A stretch of DNA of 64,000 nt, taken from NCBI GenBank assembly GCA_030066015.1, contig JASJCL010000010.1, positions 1 through 64,000 of the forward strand, read 5' to 3'. Below the pieces are notes generated by a model, which saw only the letters and a list, made by a program, of their open reading frames with translations, had not been told where the DNA came from and made no database searches. A program made the translations under genes and the position numbers. Position 1 is the first letter of the stretch, and every line of letters starts with the position of its first letter. The stretch comes from Desulfosarcinaceae bacterium. Its GTDB lineage: Bacteria > Desulfobacterota > Desulfobacteria > Desulfobacterales > Desulfosarcinaceae. Below, piece after piece: positions 53,802 to 62,766 of the stretch.

Positions 53802-54026
53802 CTATTGGTTGCCGAATCCATTCTGCCGCCCGCAGTCGGGACATTGCCAGGTGATGCCGTTGCACGACATCCCCCAGACGTTCTCATCCATACAGGCCTG
53901 GCAGATGTTGAAGCCGCAGCGGCAGGTCCAGCAAAACGGGGGCGATTGGCCGCAGCAGTGACAGGGTTCATTGCGCCGGCGACGTCGGCGGCGCCGCGCT
54001 TTTGTCGGGGATGAATGGGTACGCAT
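53802..54026 (-). CDS. Small Cys-rich zinc-finger-like protein
   Basis: Protein of about 74 aa. A run of eight arginines (about 12-19) is followed by metal-site cysteines in the order CHCC, CWTC, C, CQAC, C and CPDC. The pattern suggests two interleaved zinc sites, RING- or B-box-like. Many bacteria carry such short proteins of unknown role; the Arg stretch suggests nucleic-acid binding. The ATG at 54026 and one at 54083 are both possible. No family name can be assigned. Confidence 0.6.
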   Translation of the reverse strand: MRTHSSPTKARRRRRRRRNEPCHCCGQSPPFCWTCRCGFNICQACMDENVWGMSCNGITWQCPDCGRQNGFGNQ

Positions 54027-54166
54027 GCGTGCGATTCCGAGTTCTTCCGACCTCTTGAGCGAAGTGGGTTGAAATGGTACCATGGCGCGGCGCCCCGCGG
54101 CGGTCGCGGCGTGTCCTACGGCGCCGCACCAAATCGAAACCGGTTACGTAAAGCAGGAGAACGCCC

Positions 54167-56848
54167 GTGTCAACCAGCCCCCCCACCATCTACCTCATCG
54201 ACGGCACCGCTTACGTCTACCGCGCCTATCACGCCGTTCGTGGCCTCCGCAGCTCCAGAGGCCAGCCCACCAATGCCATTTACGGCTTCACCCGCATGCT
54301 GATCAAACTGATGGAGGAGCGCAAGCCCGAGTACGTGGGCATGTTTTTCGATGCCAAAGGGCCCACCTTCCGCCATGAGATCTACGATGCATATAAAGCC
54401 AACCGCCCCCCCATGCCGGACGATCTGGTCTCTCAGCTGCCCTATATCAAACAGGTCACGGCGGGCTTCAACATTCCCATCCTCGAGCAAGAGGGCTACG
54501 AAGCGGACGATCTCATCGGCACCTGCGCCCGCAAAGCCGAAGCGGCCGGCTTCAAGGTGATCATGGTCACCGGGGACAAGGATTTCAAGCAGCTGGTGAC
54601 GGAGGGGGTCGAAATCTGGGATCCCATGAAGGACAAAAAGATCGATGTGGCGACCATCCAAAACGAATTGGGCATCTCCCCCCCCCAGGTGATCGACATG
54701 CTGGGGCTGGCGGGAGACACCAGTGACAATGTTCCCGGGGTCCCCGGCATTGGCCCCAAGACCGCCCTCACCCTGATTCGTCAGTTCGGTGATTTGGAGC
54801 AGATCTATGCCGGCATCGACGAGATATCCCGACCCAAGCAGCGCGAGAAGCTTCAGGAGTTCCGCGAACAGGCCTTTCTCAGCAAGCGCCTGGTGACGAT
54901 CGACACGGCTGTCAAGATCGATTTCAACCCAGAGTCGCTGCAGCTCAAGCCCTCCAATCAAGACGCCCTGGAGGCCCTCTACGGGGAACTCGAATTCCGT
55001 CAGCTGCAGCAATCGGCCGCGTCTCAGAACGATCTGAGCCAGAAAGCCTATCGTGCCGTCATGGACGGCGAGGCGCTGCACGCCCTCGTGGCGCGACTCG
55101 AAGCGGCCCCCTGTTTCGCCCTGGATACGGAAACCACCTCCATCAATCCCATGTTGGCCGAGCTGGTGGGGGTCAGCGTGGCCCTGGCGCCCGACGAAGC
55201 CTTCTACATCCCTTGCGGCCATCAATATGTGGGGGCCCCGCAGCAACTCTCCTGGGAGCAGGTCCGATCGGCGCTGGCACCGGTCATGGAAAACCCGAAC
55301 ATCGTCAAGGTCGGCCAGAACATAAAATATGATTGGATCGTTCTGGAACGTCATGGCGCCAAATTGGCGGGGGTCGCCTTTGACACGATGCTGGCCTCCT
55401 ATCTTCTCGATCCCGGCAAGCGGGCCCATAGCCTGGATCGCATCGCCATGGACTTCCTCGGCCACCAGACCATCCGCTATGAAGAGGTGGCCGGCAAAGG
55501 CAAAAAGGCGGTCACTTTCGACCAGATCCTTGTGGAAAATGCGGTGCCCTATGCCTGCGAAGATGCCGACATCACCCTGATGGCCCGCGATCTCCTGTTG
55601 CCCAAACTGGCCCAAGCCGGTGTCGACCGGCTTTTCAATGAGGTCGAGATGCCCCTGGTGCCCGTTCTCAAGCGCATGGAGATGACGGGCATGTGTGTGG
55701 ACCGGGAGCGCTTGCGGGATCTGTCAGTTGATTTTGCGACCCAGATGGCGGCACTCGAAGCAGAGATCTACGACCTGGCCGGTGAGCGCTTCAACGTCAA
55801 ATCCGCTCAGCAGTTGGGACACATCCTGTTTGAAAAGCTGAGCCTGCCGGTGATCAAAAAAACACGCAAGAAAACGGGCTACTCCACCGATGTGGATGTG
55901 CTCACCCGGCTGGCCGCAAAGCACGAGCTGCCCGCTCTGATTCTGCGTCACCGCTCCCTGGCCAAGCTCAAATCCACCTATGCCGACGCCTTATTGGAGC
56001 TGATTCATCCCGAGACGGGCCGCATTCACACCAGCTTCAACCAGACCGTGGCGGCCACCGGACGCCTGAGCAGTTCGGATCCCAACCTTCAAAACATCCC
56101 CATACGCACTGCCGAGGGGCGTCAGATTCGTGAGGCCTTCATCCCCCGCGAGGGATGGCAACTAGTATCGGCGGACTACTCTCAAATAGAGCTGCGTCTA
56201 CTGGCCCACGTCTCTCGCGACACCATCCTGCGTCAGAGTTTCCGCGACGGAGAAGACATCCATGCCCGTACCGCCGCCGAAGTGTTCCAGGCCCTGCCCG
56301 GCTTTGTGGATGAGGAGCTGCGCCGCCAAGCCAAGGCGATCAATTTCGGTATCATCTACGGCATGAGCGCCTACGGGCTTTCCAAGAACCTGGACATCAG
56401 CCAGAAGATGGCCCAGACCTATATCGACAGCTACTTCGCCCGCTACCCTGGGGTGCAGGCCTATATGCAGGAGACCATCGCCACCGCCCGCGACTGCGGA
56501 CAGACCAGCACCCTTTTGGGACGTATTCGTCCCCTCCCCGATATCCACAGCAAGAATCATAACCTGCGCCAGTTCGCCGAGCGGATGGCCATCAACACCC
56601 CCATCCAGGGAACGGCCGCCGACCTGATCAAACTGGCCATGATTCGAATGGACAAGGCCTTGACGAAGGCGGGGCTTCAGGCGGCCATGCTCCTCTCGGT
56701 GCACGACGAGATCGTGTTTGAAGCGCCGCCCGATGAACTGGCGGAACTGGAGAGATTGGCCATCGAGGTGATGGAAGGGGTGTGGGAATTGGACGTTCCC
56801 CTGAAGGTGAATATCGACAGCGGGGACAACTGGGCGCAAGCGCATTGA
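54167..56848 (+). CDS. polA: DNA polymerase I
   Basis: Repair and lagging-strand polymerase of 893 aa. The 5'-3' exonuclease domain (about 1-290) has YLIDGTAYVYRAYHA and GDTSDNVPGVPGIGPKTA. The 3'-5' proofreading domain keeps its acidic residues in FALDTETTSI, QNIKYDWIVL and YACEDADITL, so proofreading looks intact. The polymerase domain has motif A SADYSQIELRLLAH, motif B RRQAKAINFGIIYGMSAYG and motif C LLSVHDEIVFEAP. Full length. The stop codon lies in a perfect 12-bp hairpin. Confidence 0.97.
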   Translation: MSTSPPTIYLIDGTAYVYRAYHAVRGLRSSRGQPTNAIYGFTRMLIKLMEERKPEYVGMFFDAKGPTFRHEIYDAYKANRPPMPDDLVSQLPYIKQVTAGFNIPILEQEGYEADDLIGTCARKAEAAGFKVIMVTGDKDFKQLVTEGVEIWDPMKDKKIDVATIQNELGISPPQVIDMLGLAGDTSDNVPGVPGIGPKTALTLIRQFGDLEQIYAGIDEISRPKQREKLQEFREQAFLSKRLVTIDTAVKIDFNPESLQLKPSNQDALEALYGELEFRQLQQSAASQNDLSQKAYRAVMDGEALHALVARLEAAPCFALDTETTSINPMLAELVGVSVALAPDEAFYIPCGHQYVGAPQQLSWEQVRSALAPVMENPNIVKVGQNIKYDWIVLERHGAKLAGVAFDTMLASYLLDPGKRAHSLDRIAMDFLGHQTIRYEEVAGKGKKAVTFDQILVENAVPYACEDADITLMARDLLLPKLAQAGVDRLFNEVEMPLVPVLKRMEMTGMCVDRERLRDLSVDFATQMAALEAEIYDLAGERFNVKSAQQLGHILFEKLSLPVIKKTRKKTGYSTDVDVLTRLAAKHELPALILRHRSLAKLKSTYADALLELIHPETGRIHTSFNQTVAATGRLSSSDPNLQNIPIRTAEGRQIREAFIPREGWQLVSADYSQIELRLLAHVSRDTILRQSFRDGEDIHARTAAEVFQALPGFVDEELRRQAKAINFGIIYGMSAYGLSKNLDISQKMAQTYIDSYFARYPGVQAYMQETIATARDCGQTSTLLGRIRPLPDIHSKNHNLRQFAERMAINTPIQGTAADLIKLAMIRMDKALTKAGLQAAMLLSVHDEIVFEAPPDELAELERLAIEVMEGVWELDVPLKVNIDSGDNWAQAH

Positions 56849-56866
56849 AGCGAAGCTTCAATGCGC
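56840..56866 (+). terminator. Hairpin spanning the polA stop codon
   Basis: GCGCATTGAAGC (56840-56851) pairs perfectly with GCTTCAATGCGC (56855-56866) around GAA, a very stable triloop. The TGA stop is inside the left arm. No T tract follows. Confidence 0.6.
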
Positions 56867-56874
56867 CAAGCCGA

Positions 56875-56901
56875 GCGCGGCCATGCCGCTTTCGGCCGCG
56901 C
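56875..56901 (+). terminator. Second hairpin after polA
   Basis: GCGCGGCC (56875-56882) pairs with GGCCGCGC (56894-56901) around an 11-nt loop. With the hairpin just upstream this makes a tandem structure that may protect or end the polA transcript. Confidence 0.5.
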
Positions 56902-56961
56902 ATCTGAAGCGGCGAACCTCATACATCACTCGTAAATAGAGAGACCCATCGGAGTTGACCA

Positions 56962-57951
56962 ATGAACAGACAGGACCGAATTATCTGGCTAACCGGCCTC
57001 ATAATCACCCTCTTGCTCATCGGCTGCGCCCCAAGGGTGACGCTCTTCGGAGCCGGAGCACAGCCGCTCAAAGAATTCACGGTCAGCGGGGAGGGGACGG
57101 ATAAACTGCTGGTGATCACCGTACGGGGGGTCATCAGCCACCTGCCCAGGCGGCAGTTCGTGGGCAGCGCACCCAGTATGGTGGAGCGGATCGTGGCCCA
57201 ACTGAACAAAGCGGCCATGGATGACAGGATCAAAGGGGTCCTGATGAAGATCGATTCCCCAGGGGGGTCCACGACCGCCAGCGATATTCTCTACCATGAG
57301 ATCAACAGCTTCCGGGAGCGGACCCGCAAACCCGTCAGCGTGGCCATGCTCAACGTGGCCGCCTCGGGAGGCTACTATATCGCGCTTCCCGCAGACCTCA
57401 TCATGGCCCACCCGACCACCGTGACCGGTTCCATCGGCGTCATCTACGCCCGACCGCGCATGGTGGAGCTCCTGGAGAAGGTTGGGGTCGGCGTGACGGT
57501 GAACAAATCGGGGGAGAACAAGGATATGGGCTCGCCCTTTCGGCCGCCCACCATCATCGAGGAGGAGCTCTTCCAAGAGATCACCGACACGCTGGCCAAC
57601 CGCTTTCTCGACCTGGTGGCGGCCCACCGTCAGTTGACGCCCGAAACGCTGAACGACGTGGCATCGGCCCGGATCTACCTGGCGGCCGATGCGCAGCGCC
57701 TGGGACTGATCGATGAGATCGTCTATCTGCCCCAAGCCATTGAACGGGCCAAGGAGCTCTGCGGCCTGGAAAAGGGGGCACGGGTGGTGGTGTATCGCCG
57801 CCGTCCGGTGGCCGACGACACCCTCTACAGCACCGTTTCCGCCAGTGCCGGTGGTGCTGACGCCGCCGCCCTGCTGGGAGTACCCCGCATGGCGACCGAG
57901 TTGGGATCTGGATTCCACTACCTCTGGCAGCCGGGCTTGAGCTGGGATTAG
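56962..57951 (+). CDS. sppA: Signal peptide peptidase SppA (S49), lipoprotein form
   Basis: Protein of 329 aa of the S49 serine peptidase family. It begins with a lipoprotein-type signal, LIITLLLIGC, with Cys22 as likely lipidation site, so it is probably membrane-anchored in the periplasm. The catalytic Ser is in NVAASGGYYIALPAD, and VTGSIGVIYARPRM follows. The general-base Lys is likely in the NKSGENKDMGSPF region. It is the short single-repeat form. It cleaves remnant signal peptides and perhaps other membrane peptides. Confidence 0.9.
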   Translation: MNRQDRIIWLTGLIITLLLIGCAPRVTLFGAGAQPLKEFTVSGEGTDKLLVITVRGVISHLPRRQFVGSAPSMVERIVAQLNKAAMDDRIKGVLMKIDSPGGSTTASDILYHEINSFRERTRKPVSVAMLNVAASGGYYIALPADLIMAHPTTVTGSIGVIYARPRMVELLEKVGVGVTVNKSGENKDMGSPFRPPTIIEEELFQEITDTLANRFLDLVAAHRQLTPETLNDVASARIYLAADAQRLGLIDEIVYLPQAIERAKELCGLEKGARVVVYRRRPVADDTLYSTVSASAGGADAAALLGVPRMATELGSGFHYLWQPGLSWD

Positions 57952-57965
57952 GCGGTAGGGGTCGC

Positions 57966-58151
57966 TTAATCCTCTGCCACCTCGATAGGGGGCGGCGGTT
58001 CATGGACCTTGGCCGTGCTGTGAACCGCCTCGTAAATCGTTTTGAAGGTGTCGGGGAAGCCTGTGGGGGAGACCCGTCCGGTTTCGATGAATTTCACGAC
58101 AATCTCCTTGCTGGCCCTGAGCACCTGCTCCTCGAATGATCCTTTTTTCAT
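57966..58151 (-). CDS. Small conserved hypothetical protein
   Basis: Protein of 61 aa that reads MKKGSFEEQVLRASKEIVVK then FIETGRVSPTGF and FKTIYEAVHSTAK. The pattern of a helix with Lys and Glu and a turn rich in Ser and Pro is like small uncharacterised proteins in Desulfobacterota. GGGAG lies four bases before the ATG at 58151; a longer frame starts at 58184. Convergent with sppA. Confidence 0.6.
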   Translation of the reverse strand: MKKGSFEEQVLRASKEIVVKFIETGRVSPTGFPDTFKTIYEAVHSTAKVHEPPPPIEVAED

Positions 58152-58234
58152 CGGCTCCCTCGATGTTGAAGTGTTGCTGTCCATTTAGGCGATCCAGCAT
58201 CCTGAAATCAAGCCCAAGCGCAGAGGCGCGCTGT

Positions 58235-58263
58235 TTGACACCCCGATCGAGATCCTCTATGAA
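58235..58263 (+). promoter_or_regulatory. Candidate queF promoter
   Basis: TTGACA (58235-58240) and TATGAA (58258-58263) are 17 bp apart. The leader would be about 45 nt, too short for a preQ1 riboswitch, and none was seen. Confidence 0.55.
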
Positions 58264-58313
58264 CACCTGACCCGCCCAAACCGGCAGGGATTCATATCAA
58301 GAGGAGCAACGGA

Positions 58314-58727
58314 ATGAGCTTAAACAAATCTTACGATCACACCATTACATATACCATCGACAAACCCGATATCATCACGGCTGACGTCCTCGATCCCATC
58401 GCCTACCACTATCGCCAGAAGCGGGATATCACCATTCGCATCCGTCAACCTGAATTCACCGCAGTGTGCCCCATGACGGGACTGCCCGATTTCGGTACCA
58501 TCATCGTGAAATATATTCCAGACGCCCACATTGTGGAGCTCAAGTCTTTGAAATACTATCTGATGCAGTACCGCAACGTCGGTATCTTCCACGAGCATGT
58601 GGTCAACCGCATCCTGGAGGATCTGGTCAGCGTGCTCACCCCCAAATGGATGGAGGTCACCGGTGAATTCTCCGCCCGTGGCGGTATCGACACCACCGTT
58701 GTGGCCACTCACGGGGCTGGCGCATGA
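58314..58727 (+). CDS. queF: NADPH-dependent 7-cyano-7-deazaguanine reductase
   Basis: Protein of 137 aa, the short type I QueF, which reduces preQ0 to preQ1 in queuosine synthesis. The thioimide-forming Cys52 and Asp59 lie in FTAVCPMTGLPDFG. The substrate-binding ELKSLKYYL and the conserved QYRNVGIFHEH follow. GAGGAG precedes the ATG. Its stop overlaps the next start by four bases, so the lipoprotein gene is coupled. No other queuosine genes are nearby. Confidence 0.95.
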   Translation: MSLNKSYDHTITYTIDKPDIITADVLDPIAYHYRQKRDITIRIRQPEFTAVCPMTGLPDFGTIIVKYIPDAHIVELKSLKYYLMQYRNVGIFHEHVVNRILEDLVSVLTPKWMEVTGEFSARGGIDTTVVATHGAGA

Positions 58728-59668
58728 GGGTCCGTCGTCAGGAGGTCGGGGCAAGGTTCAGCGCCGTGGGTATTCTCGCGTCGGTGGTGCTAATGGCGGC
58801 TTGCAGCATACCCAAGAGCTACTATCCGGCCCCGCAAAAAAGCATCCGCGACCTGCCCGTTCTGGACCGCCATATCAAACGTGTCGGTCTGTGCCGCTTC
58901 CGCCATCTCGGCAGCGCCGGCAGCCGTGATTTGGCCGAGCGCTTTGAAGATGCCGTGAGCGCCGCATTGACGCGCAATTGTGACAAGACCGACATCGTCT
59001 TCGCAACCGCCGACGCGGCCCCCTCTTTTCTCAAGACGCCGCCCCTGCTGGATTCCGATCAGGTGGACCTCTTTTCGCTGGCCCAGCAGGCACGCCGGGC
59101 GGGCTTTCAAGTGCTGGTCCAGGGTCGGCTGTTGAGCCTGAACCACCGGGTGGATCGCAGCGGCTGGTCGCGGTTCCGAAAATCCCGCCACTACCTCGAC
59201 ATGCGCCTTCAGACCGAGGCAATCGATGCGGTGACCGCTGCCAAAATCGCCCAGTTCACCAAAATGATCACCCTTCCCATCGACGCGGCCACGGGCGACG
59301 CCGTCGAAAAAGGGGCCCGGGTCGATCTGCCGGCCTTGGTCGAACGGATCGGTGAGACGGGAATAGAGCTGGCCCTCAAACTATGCGCCCCCATTCGCTC
59401 GCATCCCTGGCAGACCGTCGTGAACGCCGTCCAGGGAAGCGACATGGTCTTGGCGGCAGGGGCCGCGGCAGGCCTCGCCGCCGGGGATCGTCTGGCCGTC
59501 TTCGACGGCAGCCGTACCATTAGCGGCAGCGCGGGGGAACGCTTCGTTCTGGCGGGATTCCAGCTGGGCGTCGCCATTGTGAAACAGAGCGATGCCAACG
59601 GGATTCTGGCCACAGGCGAGGGGGAGGAGCCCTTTCCCCCGGGCAGCATTCTGGTCCCCCTGCGCTAA
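58724..59668 (+). CDS. Lipoprotein of unknown function (FlgT-like region possible)
   Basis: Protein of 314 aa. The lipobox LMAAC puts the modified Cys at about residue 27. The middle has VDLFSLAQQARRAGFQVLVQGRL, reminiscent of the curli or lipoprotein-assembly type. The C-terminal third, DMVLAAGAAAGLAAGDRLAVFD and LAGFQLGVAIVKQS, resembles the C-terminal domain of FlgT-like flagellar proteins. That is a weak, motif-level hint. ATGA overlap with queF implies coupled translation. Confidence 0.72.
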   Translation: MRVRRQEVGARFSAVGILASVVLMAACSIPKSYYPAPQKSIRDLPVLDRHIKRVGLCRFRHLGSAGSRDLAERFEDAVSAALTRNCDKTDIVFATADAAPSFLKTPPLLDSDQVDLFSLAQQARRAGFQVLVQGRLLSLNHRVDRSGWSRFRKSRHYLDMRLQTEAIDAVTAAKIAQFTKMITLPIDAATGDAVEKGARVDLPALVERIGETGIELALKLCAPIRSHPWQTVVNAVQGSDMVLAAGAAAGLAAGDRLAVFDGSRTISGSAGERFVLAGFQLGVAIVKQSDANGILATGEGEEPFPPGSILVPLR

Positions 59669-59696
59669 AGCAGCGCGCCACTGGCCCGGTTTCGGG

Positions 59697-60707
59697 CTAG
59701 AAGGCCGGTTGCCAATCCGCCATCTCCGCCGCCCCACGGCGATCAGCGGCCAATAGTTCCCCGTAAGCCCGAATGTGGGCCAGCGCCTCCGCCCGTGAGG
59801 AGAGGAATCGAATCTCCTGACGAAATCGACTGGCATGGGGCAATCCCTTGACGAACCAGCAAAGACGGCTGCGCAGGAGGTAGCAGGCGGTCTTCTCCCC
59901 GATGTGGTCGACGCTGGCATTGACGTAGCGCATCATCGTGTCCAGCCGCTGTGCCATGGTCTGATCCGCCACCTCACGCCCCTCTAACCCTGCCAAAATC
60001 TGTCTGAAGATGTGGGGATAGCCGATGGCCGCGCGGCCCACCATGACCCCGTCGCAACCGGTTTGGGAACGCATGGCCAGGGCGTCCTCGGCGCTTTGGA
60101 TGTCACCGTTGCCGATCACCGGGATGGAGACCAGCGCTTTCACCGCGCGAATCACGCGCCAGTCTGCACAGCCGCGGAATCCCTGGGTGGCCGTGCGGGG
60201 GTGTACGGTGAGTGCGGCAATCCCGCTCGCCTCGGCGATACCTGCGATCTCGAAGGCCTGGCGGGCGTCCGGCTCCCAGCCCGAGCGGATCTTGAGCGTC
60301 ACCGGCAGTGCCACGGCATCCACCACCGCCCGTAGCACCTGACCGGCTAATCCTGGCTGGCGCATGAGGGCAGAGCCCGCCCCCGATTTGAGGATCTTTT
60401 TGACCGAGCAACCGAAGTTGATATCGATGAGGTCGGCCCCGCTGGCCGCCACCAGTTGAGCGGCATCCGCCATTATCGCCGGATCGGCCCCGAAGATCTG
60501 CACGCTGAGGGGCTTCTCCTCAGGGCAACTTTGGAGGAGGAGACGGGTCTTCTCCGAACCGTAGACCAGCCCGTTGGCGCTGACCATCTCCGAGCACACC
60601 AGTCCGCAGCCGGCTTCCTTGGCCAGGAGGCGCAGGGGCAGATTGCTAATCCCCGCCAACGGCGCGAATACAGTGGGATTAGCGAGCTTTACCTTGGCGA
60701 TCTGCAT
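59697..60707 (-). CDS. dusB: tRNA-dihydrouridine synthase (DusB-like)
   Basis: Flavoprotein of 336 aa that reduces uridines in tRNA. It begins FAPLAGISNLPLRLLAKEAGC and has EMVSANGLVYGS, then VQIFGADPAIMADAA. The catalytic Cys is in IDINFGCSVKKIL, where most family members have GCP. FMN-binding motifs are VTLKIRSGWEPDAR and IGNGDIQS with DGVMVGRAAIGYP. The upstream DUF1848 gene ends two bases before its start, so they form an operon. Confidence 0.93.
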   Translation of the reverse strand: MQIAKVKLANPTVFAPLAGISNLPLRLLAKEAGCGLVCSEMVSANGLVYGSEKTRLLLQSCPEEKPLSVQIFGADPAIMADAAQLVAASGADLIDINFGCSVKKILKSGAGSALMRQPGLAGQVLRAVVDAVALPVTLKIRSGWEPDARQAFEIAGIAEASGIAALTVHPRTATQGFRGCADWRVIRAVKALVSIPVIGNGDIQSAEDALAMRSQTGCDGVMVGRAAIGYPHIFRQILAGLEGREVADQTMAQRLDTMMRYVNASVDHIGEKTACYLLRSRLCWFVKGLPHASRFRQEIRFLSSRAEALAHIRAYGELLAADRRGAAEMADWQPAF

Positions 60708-60709
60708 TC

Positions 60710-61726
60710 TTACGCCACTCCGCTAGAAGAGATTGGCGGCAGGTTTGAGGCGTTCGATGGACGATGCTGCCCGGCGGCGCCGGCAAGGGATGTATCGCAA
60801 CGGTGTCGTTCAGCCGGCGACACCGCCGTTCGCGGAGGACGCTCACGCCCCCCCGCGGCCGGGTTGGCATAGCAATACAGGCATCGGTGATAGCAGGGGT
60901 GCAGACGATAGGAGCCTATGTCCACCGCCTGGTGGCAGCCACAGCCATCGGATCGGCGCTGGCCGCTATCCGCGCGGTGGGAGAGGCGGCCGCCATATAG
61001 TTGCTGGAGACGCGCATGGTCGATGCAGCGCCCCGCCGCGACGCCGGAATCAACGGGCAAGCGACGCAACAGCTCTCCCTCACAGCAGGTCAACAGGCGC
61101 ATGCCCAGCGGGGTGAGGGTTGCCAGCAGCGCCTCGAGCAGCGGCACCTGTTCGGTCCAATCCGGGAATCGGAGAGCGATATCGCCGACAGGCTCCAATC
61201 GTCGCCGAATCTTGCGATAGTCGTCGCAGAAGCTGCTCACACAATGGCGAATCCCCACCGCTTCGGCATGCCGGGCGATGGTGTCAAAGGCCCCCAGGTT
61301 GGTCTGGGAACCACCGTCCGACGCCTGGAAAAAGCAGATGGGATCGTGACGCCAGTGAATGCTCGCAGGCCCGAAGCGCTTTGCCAGCGCCGCCAATTGA
61401 GCGAGCCGCTGAGGCAGTGGCGGCACCTCGGGCTCCAGCCGGAGCTGGGGGCTGTTGAGGGTGAAGTTGAAAAATAGGCCAAAGCCCCTGTCCCGCAGGC
61501 GTTCGCCGACCTCCCCCGCGATGAAGGGACCATAATTCTTGGACCAGAAGACGATACTGTGCACCTTTCCGGGTGCGATGGGTACTCTCCGAGACCGGCG
61601 GTTATAGGGATTTTCCACCGTGAAGGCCCCGACGTCCACACCGGCCATGAACCAATCCAGATAAAAGGCGGGGATGTCGGTCCGACGGGAGGCGGAGATG
61701 ATGATGGGGGAAGGCTCGGCGGTCAC
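60710..61726 (-). CDS. DUF1848 family protein
   Basis: Protein of about 338 aa. The N-terminal region matches DUF1848: IISASRRTDIPAFYLDWF, GAFTVENPYNRRS, VHSIVFWSKNYGPF and HWRHDPICFF. The C-terminal cysteine-rich stretch, with CxC and CYHRCLYCYANPAA, could bind an Fe-S cluster of radical-SAM-like type, as noted for the family. The last 50 residues are low-complexity. The GTG at 61726 begins the conserved part. Function is unproven. Confidence 0.85.
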   Translation of the reverse strand: MTAEPSPIIISASRRTDIPAFYLDWFMAGVDVGAFTVENPYNRRSRRVPIAPGKVHSIVFWSKNYGPFIAGEVGERLRDRGFGLFFNFTLNSPQLRLEPEVPPLPQRLAQLAALAKRFGPASIHWRHDPICFFQASDGGSQTNLGAFDTIARHAEAVGIRHCVSSFCDDYRKIRRRLEPVGDIALRFPDWTEQVPLLEALLATLTPLGMRLLTCCEGELLRRLPVDSGVAAGRCIDHARLQQLYGGRLSHRADSGQRRSDGCGCHQAVDIGSYRLHPCYHRCLYCYANPAAGGRERPPRTAVSPAERHRCDTSLAGAAGQHRPSNASNLPPISSSGVA

Positions 61727-61826
61727 AGGTGCACCCCATGGGGGGCCCGGGCAGCAGCAGCTGTCGGCTGGTGGATGAGATCGCCCCTCCGGCAAGGCAT
61801 CGGTTGAGCGTGCCGCCGGTTCGCTA

Positions 61827-62189
61827 TCAGCTGCGCTTACGGTCCGTCAGTGAAATCACTTTCGCATTGCCAGGCTTGGGCTCGGGCGTGGGTGATACGG
61901 CGTCACTGGGGATCAGATCGCCGTCAGGAAGGGGATCACCGGGCAGAACCAGCTCCTCAGGGCTGACCACCTTCTCCAACCGCATGCGGTTGCCGTTCAT
62001 GGTGAATTCATCCCCCTCGATATACACATCCCGTAAAATCCAGCTGACCAGCTGGAGGGGGACCTGCAGCATGAGCAGTTTGATGTGAAACCAGCCAGGT
62101 TTGCTGTCCGGCAGAATATCCTCCACCCGTGCAAAAGACATGGGCTTATCTTCGAAATAGATGAGAACCAGATCTCCCACCGTCGTCAT
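61827..62189 (-). CDS. Conserved-looking hypothetical protein
   Basis: Protein of 120 aa that I cannot place. It reads MTTVGDLVLIYFEDKPMSFA then RVEDILPDSKPGWFHIKLLM, followed by an acidic C-terminus. The IYFEDKPMSFARVEDI stretch recurs in small proteins of sulfate reducers. GAAGAG lies about six bases before the ATG at 62189. The frame stays open upstream to 62465, but those residues have no family character. Confidence 0.7.
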   Translation of the reverse strand: MTTVGDLVLIYFEDKPMSFARVEDILPDSKPGWFHIKLLMLQVPLQLVSWILRDVYIEGDEFTMNGNRMRLEKVVSPEELVLPGDPLPDGDLIPSDAVSPTPEPKPGNAKVISLTDRKRS

Positions 62190-62766
62190 GTGCCGCTCTT
62201 CCTCCACCTGTTGTTTCACCGCATGGTGCCGAAGTAATCCCACCCCATCACCGGGCTGACCCGGCGAAAAAGGCGCCTGAAGCGGTGACCATGCCACAAG
62301 CCCCGGACCTTGTAAAGCGGTGGGGCCGCGACTGAATAATTGTTCATAATCTATGCAGAATCCTTGATAAATGTTGACAACGACCACATAACCCCCGCAG
62401 GCATGTGCATAAGACGATGATTTATTATACATTTTATCAATTGAAAACTTTTCATATTTGAGCATATTTTTAGCTTGACATCAATATGGGCAGCCTGTAA
62501 ATGAATGAGTATTCATTCATAAATTCGGATAATGGCCGTTCCCCCGATTCAGCCTTGCCGCCGGCGGCCACCAGAGCTGAGTGGGTTTCAGCACGAGAAC
62601 CGTTCCCGGCAACCATCAAGGGGATCCTGACAATCAATCAGTGCAGGCGGCCTCGACGCACAAGATACGGCGCCGCTCCACAGCATGCGGCGTTGCCGCG
62701 CATTCAGCGATGCCAACCGCATCCTCACCATCACCACAAACGGCACATCAGACCAAGGAGGATAAT
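62190..62766. other. 577-bp region with the beta-oxidation promoter
   Basis: The gap is divergent. It carries a promoter and FadR-like operator at 62475-62520. AT content is high at about 62370-62530, with TATAAT on the minus strand at 62424-62429, a possible -10 for the hypothetical gene to the left. A frame at 62501-62770 is not a likely gene because it covers the operator and has no conserved sequence. Confidence 0.55.
62475..62520 (+). promoter_or_regulatory. Promoter with FadR-type (TetR family) operator
   Basis: A perfect TTGACA (62475-62480) precedes TAAATG (62498-62503) by 17 bp. Overlapping and following it is TGAATGAGTATTCATTCA (62502-62519). This matches 17 of 18 positions of the Bacillus FadR consensus TGAATGAMTANTCATTCA. 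FadR of this type is a TetR repressor released by long-chain acyl-CoA. The operator would block the start of the 3-hydroxyacyl-CoA dehydrogenase transcript. The leader is about 250 nt. Confidence 0.8.

Noticed and set aside
58152..58313. preQ1 riboswitch before queF
   Set aside because: The predicted leader is only about 45 nt and the aptamer motifs are absent.
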